Source: JAYODZ01 sp965662735 (lineage in GTDB: Bacteria; Pseudomonadota; Alphaproteobacteria; RS24). Taken from it: a DNA stretch of 64,000 nt. The position numbers and the translations under genes were made by a program. The stretch covers positions 1 to 64,000 of the forward strand of contig CBFIIU010000002.1 of assembly GCA_965662735.1 (NCBI GenBank), written 5' to 3'. Positions 51,854-62,375 of this stretch are shown here, in pieces. Position 1 is the first letter of the stretch. Every line of letters begins with the position of its first letter. The notes below the pieces were generated by a model. That model did not search any database. It was given only the letters and a program-made list of their open reading frames with translations, and was not told the DNA's origin.

Positions 51854-52141
51854 ATGAAGTTTCGTCCATTACACGACCGCGTATTGGTCAAGCGTGTTGA
51901 AGAAGACACCAAAACAGCTGGCGGGATCATCATTCCCGATACGGCAAAAGAAAAGCCTTCCCAAGGTGTGATTGTTGCTGTTGGTGCCGGCGCGCGCGAC
52001 GAGTCCGGAAAAGTCGTTCCGCTCGACGTTAAAGTCAAAGACAAAGTCCTGTTTGGTAAATGGTCTGGCTCTGAGGTCACCGTCGACGGCGAAGATCTGC
52101 TGATCATGAAAGAATCCGACATTTTGGGCGTCATTGGCTAA
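51854..52141 (+). CDS. groS: Co-chaperonin GroES
   Basis: The 95-residue lid of the GroEL chamber begins MKFRPLHDRVLVKRVEED and has the mobile-loop region TAGGIIIPDTAKEKPSQG. Preceded by AGGAGAGAACAAAA. First gene of the groESL operon, 40 bp before groEL, under CIRCE and probably RpoH control. Confidence 0.98.
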   Translation: MKFRPLHDRVLVKRVEEDTKTAGGIIIPDTAKEKPSQGVIVAVGAGARDESGKVVPLDVKVKDKVLFGKWSGSEVTVDGEDLLIMKESDILGVIG

Positions 52142-52180
52142 TCCGAGACGCGATTTACAGAGATAAAGAGAGAAAAGATA

Positions 52181-53830
<1,650 letters not shown>

Positions 53831-53865
53831 TGCAGCTCTAAAAGCTCCTATAAAAGCTTTTTACG

Positions 53866-53895
53866 AAAGGCCGCTCTCTCCGAGCGGCCTTTTTT
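53866..53895 (+). terminator. Intrinsic terminator after groEL
   Basis: An 11-bp stem (AAAGGCCGCTC pairing with GAGCGGCCTTT) with a 5-base loop and a T-tract lies 36 bp past the groEL stop. Confidence 0.95.
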
Positions 53896-54436
53896 AATTT
53901 TCTTTCCTTTGCCCTATGTGCTGTCCAATCTCCCCTTTTGGCTATCATGGGTTTGAGGTGCTAGTCTGAGGCGCCAGTCTGAGGCGCCAGTCTGAGGCGC
54001 CAGTCTGAGGTGCTAGTCTGAGGCGCTTCCAATCGAAAGGCCATGTTTAAGGATACATTAAAATGGTCGCTTCGCTTCGGGCTCGATACTTGCTTTTGGG
54101 GGAGGGGGTCTGTACAACCGGTCCTCGGGCGGTACTGTTGGAGGCATGCGGCTGCGAGAAGAGGTTTGCGTTGAAAAATCGCTGTAATGCGCAACCCGCA
54201 ATATGTCTCAGTATATGTTCCAGTATATGCCCGCGTATGTGTCCCATTAACTGTGCTAGCGTCAGTCGCGTATCGTGAAACCCATCCGTATTGAAATTGC
54301 GTATATCTCGAGCGGGAAAAAGAGCTTCGAGCATAAAATCAATTTCTGAAATGAAAATTAGAAAATTAACTGAAAAGTAAATAATTTCCTCTACTACTAT
54401 TTTGAGACTAACATTCGCTCTGTGAAGGAGGCATTG
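53896..54436. other. Non-coding stretch between groEL and tolC with tandem repeats
   Basis: About 540 bp without a convincing gene. It holds the 13-bp repeat array at 53955-54026, a GC-rich middle, and an AT-rich 3' part (54340-54420) that probably contains the promoter of the secretion operon. Minus-strand open frames here are made mostly of the repeat and are not credible genes. Confidence 0.7.
53955..54026. repeat. 13-bp tandem repeat array, about 5.5 copies
   Basis: Five full units GAGGYGCYAGTCT (consensus GAGGCGCCAGTCT; the first and fifth read GAGGTGCTAGTCT) and a partial sixth lie head to tail with no spacers. Each unit contains the GGCGCC palindrome or its variant. Confidence 0.95.
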
Positions 54437-55927
54437 ATGAACCATAAAATATCCGCCTGGGCGATGGTGGTGGCGGCACTGATCAATACAGGAATGGCTG
54501 TGGCTGCTGAGCCCAGCGCTGAGGACACACCTCCCGATCCTGACGTGTCACGCCTGTCGGCGACCAATGAGCCCGCTCAGCCGCTCAATACAGCCCTGAA
54601 CACGGCTCCGAATATTGTGGAGCGTCTTGGCGTAATGATAAGTGGGCATCCACGACTGCGCCAATCACGCCAAGAAATTTGCGAAACGAATTACGCCATT
54701 ATTCAGGAGCGAACGGCCTATTACCCGACACTCGATGCGAGCTTGAGTACAGGCGATCGGCTGATCGACAAAACCACACGAGGTGATCAATTTGGCGGCT
54801 CAAATGCCCCTGAATATGATGGCAAAGGAACCAATGTCAGCCTGAACCTACGTCAGAAAATTTATGATTGGGGTGAGACCCGGTCTGCCATTAATCGCGC
54901 ATCACTCACGCGTGAAGCGGCGGGCTTAGAAGGTCGCCAGCTCCTTGAAAATCAGCTTGCCCAATTCTATCAAACAGCGTTTGATTATCTGCGCACTGAA
55001 AAAATTCTGACCGAACTTCAAAAAACATCTGCGGCCATATCGGCCGATATGGTGTCGGTAAAAAAACGGTTCGAAGCGGGTGCTGGCCGGATTGCAGAGG
55101 TGCGCGCGGGACAAATTATTGAGCTCGATATCCAAACCAAGGTGCAGTCCATTCAAAACCAACGTGCGATTGCCGAAGAGGCGTTAAAGACAAATTTTGA
55201 GGCCTCGGGGGATTTTGCCGAAAAGGTGATCGAACTATATCTCGCCCGTCGACCCGATTTTCCGGATGTGATCGCATCTGAAGAAACGCTCGAATGGCGT
55301 GTGCTGGATGCGCGCGCACGTGCGGAAGGCCACGAAATTCGCCGGCTCAAGGCAAGTCGCTTGCCCGAATTTACAGGCGTCATTTCCGGTCAGGCATGGG
55401 ATGTGACCGATCGAAATCGATGCGGTGATGTGCTGTCGAAAACACATCCCGATGCGTCTTTTCTCAATGGCGAATATCGACGCTATCGCAATTGTTACAC
55501 CTATGAAGTGTCGGGCCGGCTCGAAATGTCTCTTCCGCTTTATGATGGCGGGCTCAGCGCCACTCAGCGCAACCGAGCCGCTGCACGGCGCAGTGCGCTG
55601 CAAGCTGAAATGGCGGCGCTCGATCGAAGCTATCGCGCTCAGTCGCAACGTCTGAATGATACGCTTGCTGATCTCACCTTGCGGATCGATCGACAAAACC
55701 AAAAGCTTGTTGAACTTCGCGCCCAGCTTGACAGTGAGGAACGCGTCCAAACGCAAACGCGACGCGACCCATTGGCCCTGGCTCGGCTGAGAAGTGAACT
55801 GGCGTCGGCTGTTGAAGAACATGTTGGCCTTGAAGTTGAAGCTGAAATTACCCGTCTTAGAATGTTGGCGATCACCCACAGCTTAGCCGACATGATGGAC
55901 ATTGCTTGGGAGACAGGCGGATGCTAG
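54437..55927 (+). CDS. TolC-family outer-membrane secretion protein
   Basis: The 496-residue outer-membrane factor has a signal peptide (MVVAALINTGMAVAA) and TolC-type repeats: helical tunnel segments such as LLENQLAQFYQTAFDYLRTEKI and the LYDGGLSATQRNRAAARR barrel region, matching LapE/AggA-like type I secretion TolCs. The ATG at 54437 follows AAGGAGG. It overlaps the ABC gene by 7 bp. It would form the outer channel for the ABC-HlyD pair downstream. Confidence 0.93.
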   Translation: MNHKISAWAMVVAALINTGMAVAAEPSAEDTPPDPDVSRLSATNEPAQPLNTALNTAPNIVERLGVMISGHPRLRQSRQEICETNYAIIQERTAYYPTLDASLSTGDRLIDKTTRGDQFGGSNAPEYDGKGTNVSLNLRQKIYDWGETRSAINRASLTREAAGLEGRQLLENQLAQFYQTAFDYLRTEKILTELQKTSAAISADMVSVKKRFEAGAGRIAEVRAGQIIELDIQTKVQSIQNQRAIAEEALKTNFEASGDFAEKVIELYLARRPDFPDVIASEETLEWRVLDARARAEGHEIRRLKASRLPEFTGVISGQAWDVTDRNRCGDVLSKTHPDASFLNGEYRRYRNCYTYEVSGRLEMSLPLYDGGLSATQRNRAAARRSALQAEMAALDRSYRAQSQRLNDTLADLTLRIDRQNQKLVELRAQLDSEERVQTQTRRDPLALARLRSELASAVEEHVGLEVEAEITRLRMLAITHSLADMMDIAWETGGC

Positions 55928-57648
55928 AGAAAACCGCGTCAAGCACTTCTGAAAATTCGTCGCTCGCCACTCATTGGTTTTTTGGACCCGTGCTTGCGTG
56001 CCGACGTCTCTATGGGCAAATCATTGCAGCCTCTGTTCTAATCAACTTATTCGCGCTCGCCTCGTCATTNNNNNNNNNNNNNNNNNNNNNNNNNNNNNNN
56101 NNNNNNNNNNNNNNNNNNNNNNNNNNNNNNNNNNNNNNNNNNNNNNNNNNNNNNNNNNNNNNNNNNNNNNNNNNNNNNNNNNNNNNNNNNNNNNNNNNNN
56201 NNNNNNNNNNNNNNNNNNNNNNNNNNNNNNNNNNNNNNNNNNNNNNNNNNNNNNNNNNNNNNNNNNNNNNNNNNNNNNNNNNNNNNNNNNNNNNNNNNNN
56301 NNNNNNNNNNNNNNNNNNNNNNNNNNNNNNNNNNNNNNNNNNNNNNNNNNNNNNNNNNNNNNNNNNNNNNNNNNNNNNNNNNNNNNNNNNNNNNNNNNNN
56401 NNNNNNNNNNNNNNNNNNNNNNNNNNNNNNNNNNNNNNCGCGATGATTGTGCCCGCGGTCATTATTTTTGGAGTTATGTTGCAACCGGTGATGCGTCGTT
56501 TTACGCAAATGAGTATGTCTCAAGGGCAGAGCAAACAATCCGTCATGGTAGAAATGATTGGTGCGCTTGAGACCTTAAAAACCGTGAGCGGCTTGTCGAT
56601 GTTGCGTCAGCGCTGGTTGCAATCGGTCGTCAATCAAGGCGCTGCCAATCGAAAAAGCCGATTAGCAGCTCAGTTGACGCAAAACTTCACCAATCTCGGC
56701 CAGCAGGTCAGCCAGATGGGTATCGTCATCTATGGCGTTTTCTTGATCGCCAGTGGCTCTTTAACCATGGGGCAATTAGTGGCCTGTGTCATTCTATCCG
56801 GCCGATCATTGGCGCCCCTTGCGCAATTAACCAATTTATTGACCCGTTCTAATCAAGCCTTGGAAGCTTACCGTAATTTAGGTGAGTTAATGGTGGGGAC
56901 GACGGATGAAGAAGAGCGCTCAGGCCAGGTTCGTCGTGAAAATTTGCGAGGTGATGTGAGCTTCCGCAATGTGACCTTCACTTATGACGGCCAAGAGACT
57001 CCGACTTTACGCGACGTGTCTTTTGATATCCGTCAAGGTGAGCGGGTCGGCATTGTTGGTCGCATCGGAACAGGTAAGACAACCATTTTGCGGTTGATCG
57101 CGGGCTTGCATAAACCCGATAGCGGGCTTGTGCTGGTCGATAATGCCGATATTCGACAAATTCAACCGGATGATGTGCGTCGGAATATATCTGTTGTTTT
57201 GCAAAATCCGGTCATGTTTACGGGAACCATTCGCGATAACTTGCTCATGGGAAACCCAGAGGCCACTGACGAAGAATTATTAGAAGCGGTAAGGGTCTCG
57301 GGAGCCGAGGGGTTTATTGGCGCTTTACCGGGCGGGTTTGATTTTCCGCTTACGGAACGCGGCCGTGAATTGTCGGTGGGGATGCGCCAGTCCTTAGCCA
57401 TTGCCCGCGGACTGATTGCGAAGCCCAAAATCTTGATGTTGGATGAACCCACCGCGCCCCTCGACTCGGGCTCTGAACGAGCCTTGGTGCAGTCGCTCGA
57501 CGCGGCAACAAAAGGAATGACTATGGTGTGTGTAACCCATCGTGGCGCCATGCTCGATATTGTCGATCGTATTATGGTGGTTGAAGGCGGACGGATTGTT
57601 CTTGATGGACCCCGCCAGTCTGTGCTGTCGAAACTGCGCGGCGAGTAG
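55921..57648 (+). CDS. Type I secretion ABC transporter (permease-ATPase), N gap in membrane domain
   Basis: The 575-residue fused ABC exporter starts almost directly at the membrane domain (RRLYGQIIAASVLINLFALASS), so it lacks the N-terminal C39-like domain found in LapB-type exporters. Ns cover 56070-56438, about residues 50-173; the frame is kept. The nucleotide-binding part has Walker A GRIGTGKTTIL, Walker B KILMLDEPTAPLD with the catalytic Glu, and H-loop VCVTHRGA. The signature reads LSVGMRQ rather than LSGGQ. It would export a substrate that is not in this window. Coupled to tolC by a 7-bp overlap. Confidence 0.92.
   Translation: MLEKTASSTSENSSLATHWFFGPVLACRRLYGQIIAASVLINLFALASSXXXXXXXXXXXXXXXXXXXXXXXXXXXXXXXXXXXXXXXXXXXXXXXXXXXXXXXXXXXXXXXXXXXXXXXXXXXXXXXXXXXXXXXXXXXXXXXXXXXXXXXXXXXXXXXXXXXXXXXXXXXXAMIVPAVIIFGVMLQPVMRRFTQMSMSQGQSKQSVMVEMIGALETLKTVSGLSMLRQRWLQSVVNQGAANRKSRLAAQLTQNFTNLGQQVSQMGIVIYGVFLIASGSLTMGQLVACVILSGRSLAPLAQLTNLLTRSNQALEAYRNLGELMVGTTDEEERSGQVRRENLRGDVSFRNVTFTYDGQETPTLRDVSFDIRQGERVGIVGRIGTGKTTILRLIAGLHKPDSGLVLVDNADIRQIQPDDVRRNISVVLQNPVMFTGTIRDNLLMGNPEATDEELLEAVRVSGAEGFIGALPGGFDFPLTERGRELSVGMRQSLAIARGLIAKPKILMLDEPTAPLDSGSERALVQSLDAATKGMTMVCVTHRGAMLDIVDRIMVVEGGRIVLDGPRQSVLSKLRGE
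56070..56438. other. Assembly gap (369 N) inside the ABC exporter
   Basis: Unknown bases covering most of the first transmembrane helices; both flanks are in frame. Confidence 0.99.
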
Positions 57649-57704
57649 CGCTCGTTTCCTAAACCCTCACTGATCCGACCCCGCAATGGATGAAAGAGAT
57701 TAAG

Positions 57705-59249
57705 ATGAAAAATAAAATTCTCACTCAGCTACGTTTGTTTGCCACGCGACTGATGACCTGGATCGGGAGCGCTTGGTCGAAAACAGAGAGGCTCCGCGCA
57801 AAAATAGCCGAGCGATACCGCCAGTCGCGCCTGTCGCATTATGTTGCACAGGCTGGGGCATGGTGTCAGGAGACGCGCCTATATAAGTGGTTGCAGAAAA
57901 AATGGTCGCCTGTCGTTGCTCAATATCATTATTTGCGTGGGCAATTCGACCGGCTCTCAGAACCTGTTACCGACGATTTAATGCAGTCAATGAAACTGCA
58001 AGGTGAGAATATTGACCTCGATGATGAAGGCGACGTTGGGCGGGGCAGCACCCTTTTTGTTTTGATTGGATCGTTTTTCGTCATCGCCTTACTGTGGGCC
58101 ACCTTTGCGGAATTAGACGAAGTGGTGCGCGCCGAGGGCACCATCGTGCCCCCGAGCGCCGTTCAAACAGTGCAGAGCCGTCTTCCCGGCTCAGTGACGG
58201 AAATTAATATTAAGCTTGGCGATCGGGTCACCCGCGGTGACATTCTGTTCCAAATCGAAGATGGCGATGCCCTCGCGAATTTTGATGATAATGAAATTCG
58301 GTTGATCAATTCTGGCGCCGCTGTTGCGCGGCTCGAGGCAGAGGCAGCCGGCGATGATGATGTCACGTTTTCGCCTGAAATGGAGACCACTAATCCCGTG
58401 GCCGTGGCGAATGAACGGCGTCTTTTTGTACAACGGCAGACCGCTTTAAAAGATCGCTTGCGCATTATTGAGCGCTCGGTCGCGGAGAAGGAAGCGGAAA
58501 TGCGCGCGGCGAAGGCCAGTGTCGAAAACCTCACCGAAGAGATTAAAATTCTTGAGCCGCTGGTTGCCGATGGCCATGAGAGCAAGCTCCAACTCCTTCA
58601 ACGCAAGTCGGAATTGGCTCAACGGCAAGGCGCCTATGATCTGGCTAAATTGGCGATTACGCGAGGCCGCGACGAATATAATTCAGTGGTTTCAAATTTT
58701 CGTGCGGAGGCTGCCGTTGAGCTTGCGGAGTTCCGCCAAAAAACCGAACAAGCACAAGCCATGAAGGATGCGTTGCGTGGTAAGGTTGAACATACCGCGA
58801 TCCGGTCTCCAGTCACGGGAACCGTGTCAGCGGTTATGGTTAAGACCGTTGGCGGGGTTGTTCAGCCGGGCACCTTAATGGCTGAAATTGTCCCAGATGA
58901 GCAGGCAATATTAGTGCGGGCGCAGGTGCAACCCAAGGATATTTCGGGCATCTTCCCCGACCAGCCAGCCAGCGTTGCGCTCGCCTCTTATGATATGGCC
59001 CGCTACGGCACATTGAAGGGGCGGGTCTTGCGTATTGCCTCCAATACAACGCAAGAAGATGGCAAGCCCCCTTACTATGAGACAATTATTGAGGTTCCTG
59101 AACCGCGTTTTTCGAAGTCGCCTGAGGACGTTGAACCAGTGCCCGGCATGATGGCAACGGTGAATATGATCGGCCGCAAGCGTAGTATCTTGAATTATAT
59201 TCTAACACCATTAGAGCGTGCGGCGGGCGTTGCTTTCCGTGAGAAGTAA
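57705..59249 (+). CDS. HlyD-family type I secretion adaptor
   Basis: The 514-residue adaptor has an unusually long N-terminal cytoplasmic part (about 1-120, basic and rich in Trp/Arg) before one membrane segment (TLFVLIGSFFVIALLWATFA). The periplasmic part follows: EGTIVPPSAVQTVQSRLPG, a lipoyl/coiled-coil region (ERSVAEKEAEMRAAKASVENL) and the HlyD C-terminal segment VEHTAIRSPVTGTVSAVMVK. It bridges the ABC exporter and TolC. The ATG at 57705 is chosen over 57690 because GAAAGAGA lies upstream of it. Confidence 0.93.
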   Translation: MKNKILTQLRLFATRLMTWIGSAWSKTERLRAKIAERYRQSRLSHYVAQAGAWCQETRLYKWLQKKWSPVVAQYHYLRGQFDRLSEPVTDDLMQSMKLQGENIDLDDEGDVGRGSTLFVLIGSFFVIALLWATFAELDEVVRAEGTIVPPSAVQTVQSRLPGSVTEINIKLGDRVTRGDILFQIEDGDALANFDDNEIRLINSGAAVARLEAEAAGDDDVTFSPEMETTNPVAVANERRLFVQRQTALKDRLRIIERSVAEKEAEMRAAKASVENLTEEIKILEPLVADGHESKLQLLQRKSELAQRQGAYDLAKLAITRGRDEYNSVVSNFRAEAAVELAEFRQKTEQAQAMKDALRGKVEHTAIRSPVTGTVSAVMVKTVGGVVQPGTLMAEIVPDEQAILVRAQVQPKDISGIFPDQPASVALASYDMARYGTLKGRVLRIASNTTQEDGKPPYYETIIEVPEPRFSKSPEDVEPVPGMMATVNMIGRKRSILNYILTPLERAAGVAFREK

Positions 59250-59258
59250 GATCTAGGA

Positions 59259-59677
59259 NNNNNNNNNNNNNNNNNNNNNNNNNNNNNNNNNNNNNNNNNN
59301 NNNNNNNNNNNNNNNNNNNNNNNNNNNNNNNNNNNNNNNNNNNNNNNNNNNNNNNNNNNNNNNNNNNNNNNNNNNNNNNNNNNNNNNNNNNNNNNNNNNN
59401 NNNNNNNNNNNNNNNNNNNNNNNNNNNNNNNNNNNNNNNNNNNNNNNNNNNNNNNNNNNNNNNNNNNNNNNNNNNNNNNNNNNNNNNNNNNNNNNNNNNN
59501 NNNNNNNNNNNNNNNNNNNNNNNNNNNNNNNNNNNNNNNNNNNNNNNNNNNNNNNNNNNNNNNNNNNNNNNNNNNNNNNNNNNNNNNNNNNNNNNNNNNN
59601 NNNNNNNNNNNNNNNNNNNNNNNNNNNNNNNNNNNNNNNNNNNNNNNNNNNNNNNNNNNNNNNNNNNNNNNNNNNNN
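59259..59677. other. Assembly gap (419 N)
   Basis: Unknown bases between the HlyD stop and the TauE-like gene. The end of that gene must lie in here, as no in-frame continuation is seen on the far side. Confidence 0.99.
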
Positions 59678-60061
59678 CAGTAAAGCCATAAAGGGCCGCG
59701 TGATATCGAGCGCCCACCGCTCCGGCACCGACAGGCCGATAAAGGGCAAAAGTCCCAAGAGCACATAAACACTCGCGCGATCAGGTGAGTAGGATAGGAA
59801 TGACAAGCACAGCACTGCGACGGCCCCGCCCATCGCAAATTGAATGAAAATCGGCCAGGCAATGTCTTTTCGGTTTAAATAAGCGCGATAGCCATTCGAT
59901 GTCAGTTGAATAATTCCGTGCAGCACCAGCGCCTGCGCAATCGGTAATAGGCTTGCCAGCAAACCCATTAAAATCAGACCGCCAACCATGCCGAAAATGC
60001 TCGACAGGAAGGCGGTTGCCCCCGATGCAATGATGATAGCCAGGGATATTGTCAGGGCCAT
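59678..60061 (-). CDS. TauE/SafE-like membrane permease, 3' part missing in the gap
   Basis: The visible 128 residues form several hydrophobic helices (SLAIIIASGATAFLSSIFGMVGGLILMGLL, and AMGGAVAVLCLSFLSY), with the GMVGGLILM glycine motif typical of the TauE/SafE sulfite/organosulfonate exporter family. The C-terminal half lies in the N run. The ATG at 60061 is 7 bp past the hisG stop, so it is probably transcribed with hisG. Substrate is unknown. Confidence 0.75.
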
Positions 60062-60068
60062 GTCGAGC

Positions 60069-61046
60069 CTAATGCGGCAAGCGAGCTGACAATGTTGCGA
60101 ATAATTCACTCTCAGCCGAGAAAATGCGGGAGGCGGGCTGGGCGCTGACAATCGACTTCCCACGCTGGTGGAGTTTTTGCGAGATTTCTGGCAGCCGATT
60201 GGCATGCACCAGCAAGCGGGCTGTTTCAGCCCGTTCTGTCTCCATATCGTGCAAGGCATGGGCCTGCGTTTGGCTCATCGTGTCGTATAACCAGCTGTGA
60301 TCCCCGCGGGCGAGGGGAAAGCAAATTTCAACCTGTTTTTGGGCGCGCAAATAGGCCTCGAGACGATAGAATAATTGCCAGGCCGTGTCGCGCACGCCCG
60401 ACGACCAATTGGCTTCTAATGAAGCGGCTAAATTGGCTTGGCTTTTCAAAATCACGCCATCTTCGGGCACGCGCAATTGATTGGCAACCAGGGTCGCCCC
60501 GGTCGATGTAATATCGACAATCGCTTCCGCCGCGCCTGAACTCGGCGCGCCCTCCGTTGCGCCAAAACTTTGGACGATCGTGTAATCCGTAATGCCATGC
60601 GCCGCGAAAAAATCCTGTGTCAGCTGAATATATTTGGTGGCCACCCTCAGACGATGTCCGTGACGTTGCCGAAAATCTCCCGCAACTTCTGCAAGGTCGG
60701 CCATATGGGTGACGTCAATCCATGCATCTGGAATGGCGACCACGACATTAGCATGGCCAAACCCAAGTTCTTGAAGGAGCACGACGCGGCTCTCAACATC
60801 GGGTATTTCTTCGCGGATCAAGTCTTCTCCGGTAACGCCCAGGTGAATAGTACCTTCCCCCAAGCGTGTCGCAATTTCGCTGGCGGAGAGATAAATCAGG
60901 TCAACCTCCAACAAGCCTTTCAGCTGTCCGCGATAGCCGCGACTGCCATCACGCTGCAAAGGAATGTCGGCAGCAGCGAAGAGGGCATTAACCTGCTCTT
61001 CGAGGCGTCCTTTGGAGGGAACAGCAAGGGATAATCGCTCGGTCAT
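60069..61046 (-). CDS. hisG: ATP phosphoribosyltransferase catalytic subunit (short form)
   Basis: The 325-residue enzyme starts histidine synthesis from PRPP and ATP. The N-terminus LSLAVPSKGRLEEQV, the HLGVTGEDLI strand and the PRPP loop EAIVDITSTGATL are typical. The protein is longer than the about 210-230 residues of most short-form HisG: about 100 residues follow (QKQVEICFPLARGD and on), in which I do not see a clear ACT-like histidine-binding domain. It is next to hisZ, 24 bp away, as expected for a HisZ-dependent form. Confidence 0.95.
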   Translation of the reverse strand: MTERLSLAVPSKGRLEEQVNALFAAADIPLQRDGSRGYRGQLKGLLEVDLIYLSASEIATRLGEGTIHLGVTGEDLIREEIPDVESRVVLLQELGFGHANVVVAIPDAWIDVTHMADLAEVAGDFRQRHGHRLRVATKYIQLTQDFFAAHGITDYTIVQSFGATEGAPSSGAAEAIVDITSTGATLVANQLRVPEDGVILKSQANLAASLEANWSSGVRDTAWQLFYRLEAYLRAQKQVEICFPLARGDHSWLYDTMSQTQAHALHDMETERAETARLLVHANRLPEISQKLHQRGKSIVSAQPASRIFSAESELFATLSARLPH

Positions 61047-61070
61047 GGCTCTCTCTGTTTTCAGTTGTCT

Positions 61071-62375
61071 TTAGCTTTTTTGAGCGGCCTCGCGCACCCG
61101 TTCGAGCGCTAAGGCGGCGCCCACTGCGGGGAGGTCGCCCGGTGCGCCCAGGGCGCGCAATAAACCATCATAGCGTCCGCCGCTGGCGATGACTTGCCGC
61201 GGCCCAAGTGCAGCCACATTAATTTCAAACATGAAACCCGTATAATAAGCGAGTTTTCGACCTCGGCCTGCGGCGAACACCAAATCCTCTGAGGCCAAAC
61301 GCTCGCGCAAAAAAGCTGCGCGTTGATCAATGGCTTCGAGTGCCGCTTGTGTCGATGCTCCGCATGGGAGCCCCAAATCAGCAATGGCCCCATGCAGATG
61401 ATCGACGGGGCAGGCGAGTTGCGCGAAGGCCCGCAATTGATCGGCGCGCGCGGGTGCCAGCGGCGCTTGTTCGGCTGCGGTCAGCTTGGCGTCATATCGC
61501 GCCTTAATTTCTGCGGCTGTCCGTCCCGCAATCATGTCATCATCGCTCAATGTGAAGTCACGGGTTGGGCGAGCCGGTGGCGAAACAACCGCGTCAAGCG
61601 CTGTGTCAAAAGCGCTGCCATGGGCATAACCCCGCATCAAGCGCTGATGTTGGCGCGGCGACAGCTCGAGATCCCACAAAATTGCCGAGAACAAGTCCAG
61701 ATCATTCACAGTCACCGTGAACCGATCAACCCCCAATTCTGACAGCACGTCAAACAGCGATATTAAAATATTTTGCTCATCGGCTTGGCGATCTTGTCCA
61801 TTTAAGATTTCGAGACCGATTTGCGTAAATTCCTCTGGCTTTCCGGCACCGCGTGGCTGGTAGCGAAAGGCGGTTCCCGCATAGCACAAATATTGTGGGG
61901 TAAATGCTTCGGCTTCAATATAGGCGCGGGCGGTTGGAATGGTGAGGTCGGGGCGCAGGCACAGCGTGTCGCCGCGCGGGTCGGAAAATGTGAAGAGCCG
62001 CCGGCGCATTTCCTCGCCCATGAGCTCGATAAAAGGATCGGCCGGTTGTAAAATACTGGTTACGCAGGGCTGGTAGCCCGCGCGCTCCAGCAGGTCCATG
62101 CCTTGATCGGCTGTCATGAGGGGCGCTTGGCGTCGCCAGTTTTCATCCTGCGTTGCGAGCGTAACGCCCAGCACATGGGGCGCCACCGCAAGACCCCGCT
62201 CAGCACATAACTCGGCGAGTTGCAGGCGCACGCGGGCTGGAAAGCCATTTTTACGATAATTGGAAATAGCGGGTGCGCCCACCCCGAGATAGTCGGCGAC
62301 AATGCGGGTTCCGCCCAAAGCACGAATAAGATCGCTGCTCGATTGAATAGGTGATCGTGACGTCATGGATGACAT
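61071..62375 (-). CDS. hisZ: HisZ (ATP phosphoribosyltransferase regulatory subunit) with an N-terminal helix-turn-helix
   Basis: The 434-residue protein has a HisS-like HisZ body (about 88-434): SILQPADPFIELMGEE, RGDTLCLRPDLTIPTARAYI, FRYQPRGAGKPEEFTQIGLE and SGGRYDGLLRALG. It would bind HisG and confer histidine control. In front of it, about residues 15-62, lies an extra helix-turn-helix segment, LIRALGGTRIVADYLGVGAP with ISNYRKNGFPARVRL, close in layout to Cro/YdaS-like DNA-binding domains. I know no standard HisZ with this domain. Starts at 62375 (MSSMTS) and 62366 (MTS) are both possible; neither has a clear ribosome site. The AT-rich upstream region holds several palindromes. Confidence 0.9.
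   Translation of the reverse strand: MSSMTSRSPIQSSSDLIRALGGTRIVADYLGVGAPAISNYRKNGFPARVRLQLAELCAERGLAVAPHVLGVTLATQDENWRRQAPLMTADQGMDLLERAGYQPCVTSILQPADPFIELMGEEMRRRLFTFSDPRGDTLCLRPDLTIPTARAYIEAEAFTPQYLCYAGTAFRYQPRGAGKPEEFTQIGLEILNGQDRQADEQNILISLFDVLSELGVDRFTVTVNDLDLFSAILWDLELSPRQHQRLMRGYAHGSAFDTALDAVVSPPARPTRDFTLSDDDMIAGRTAAEIKARYDAKLTAAEQAPLAPARADQLRAFAQLACPVDHLHGAIADLGLPCGASTQAALEAIDQRAAFLRERLASEDLVFAAGRGRKLAYYTGFMFEINVAALGPRQVIASGGRYDGLLRALGAPGDLPAVGAALALERVREAAQKS

Noticed and set aside
53955..54026. Possible CRISPR array
   Set aside because: Units are 13 bp with no spacers; not a CRISPR layout, and no cas genes are present.
53961..54194. Minus-strand open frame across the 13-bp repeat array
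   Set aside because: The encoded peptide is mostly the translated repeat, with no ribosome site or family-like content.
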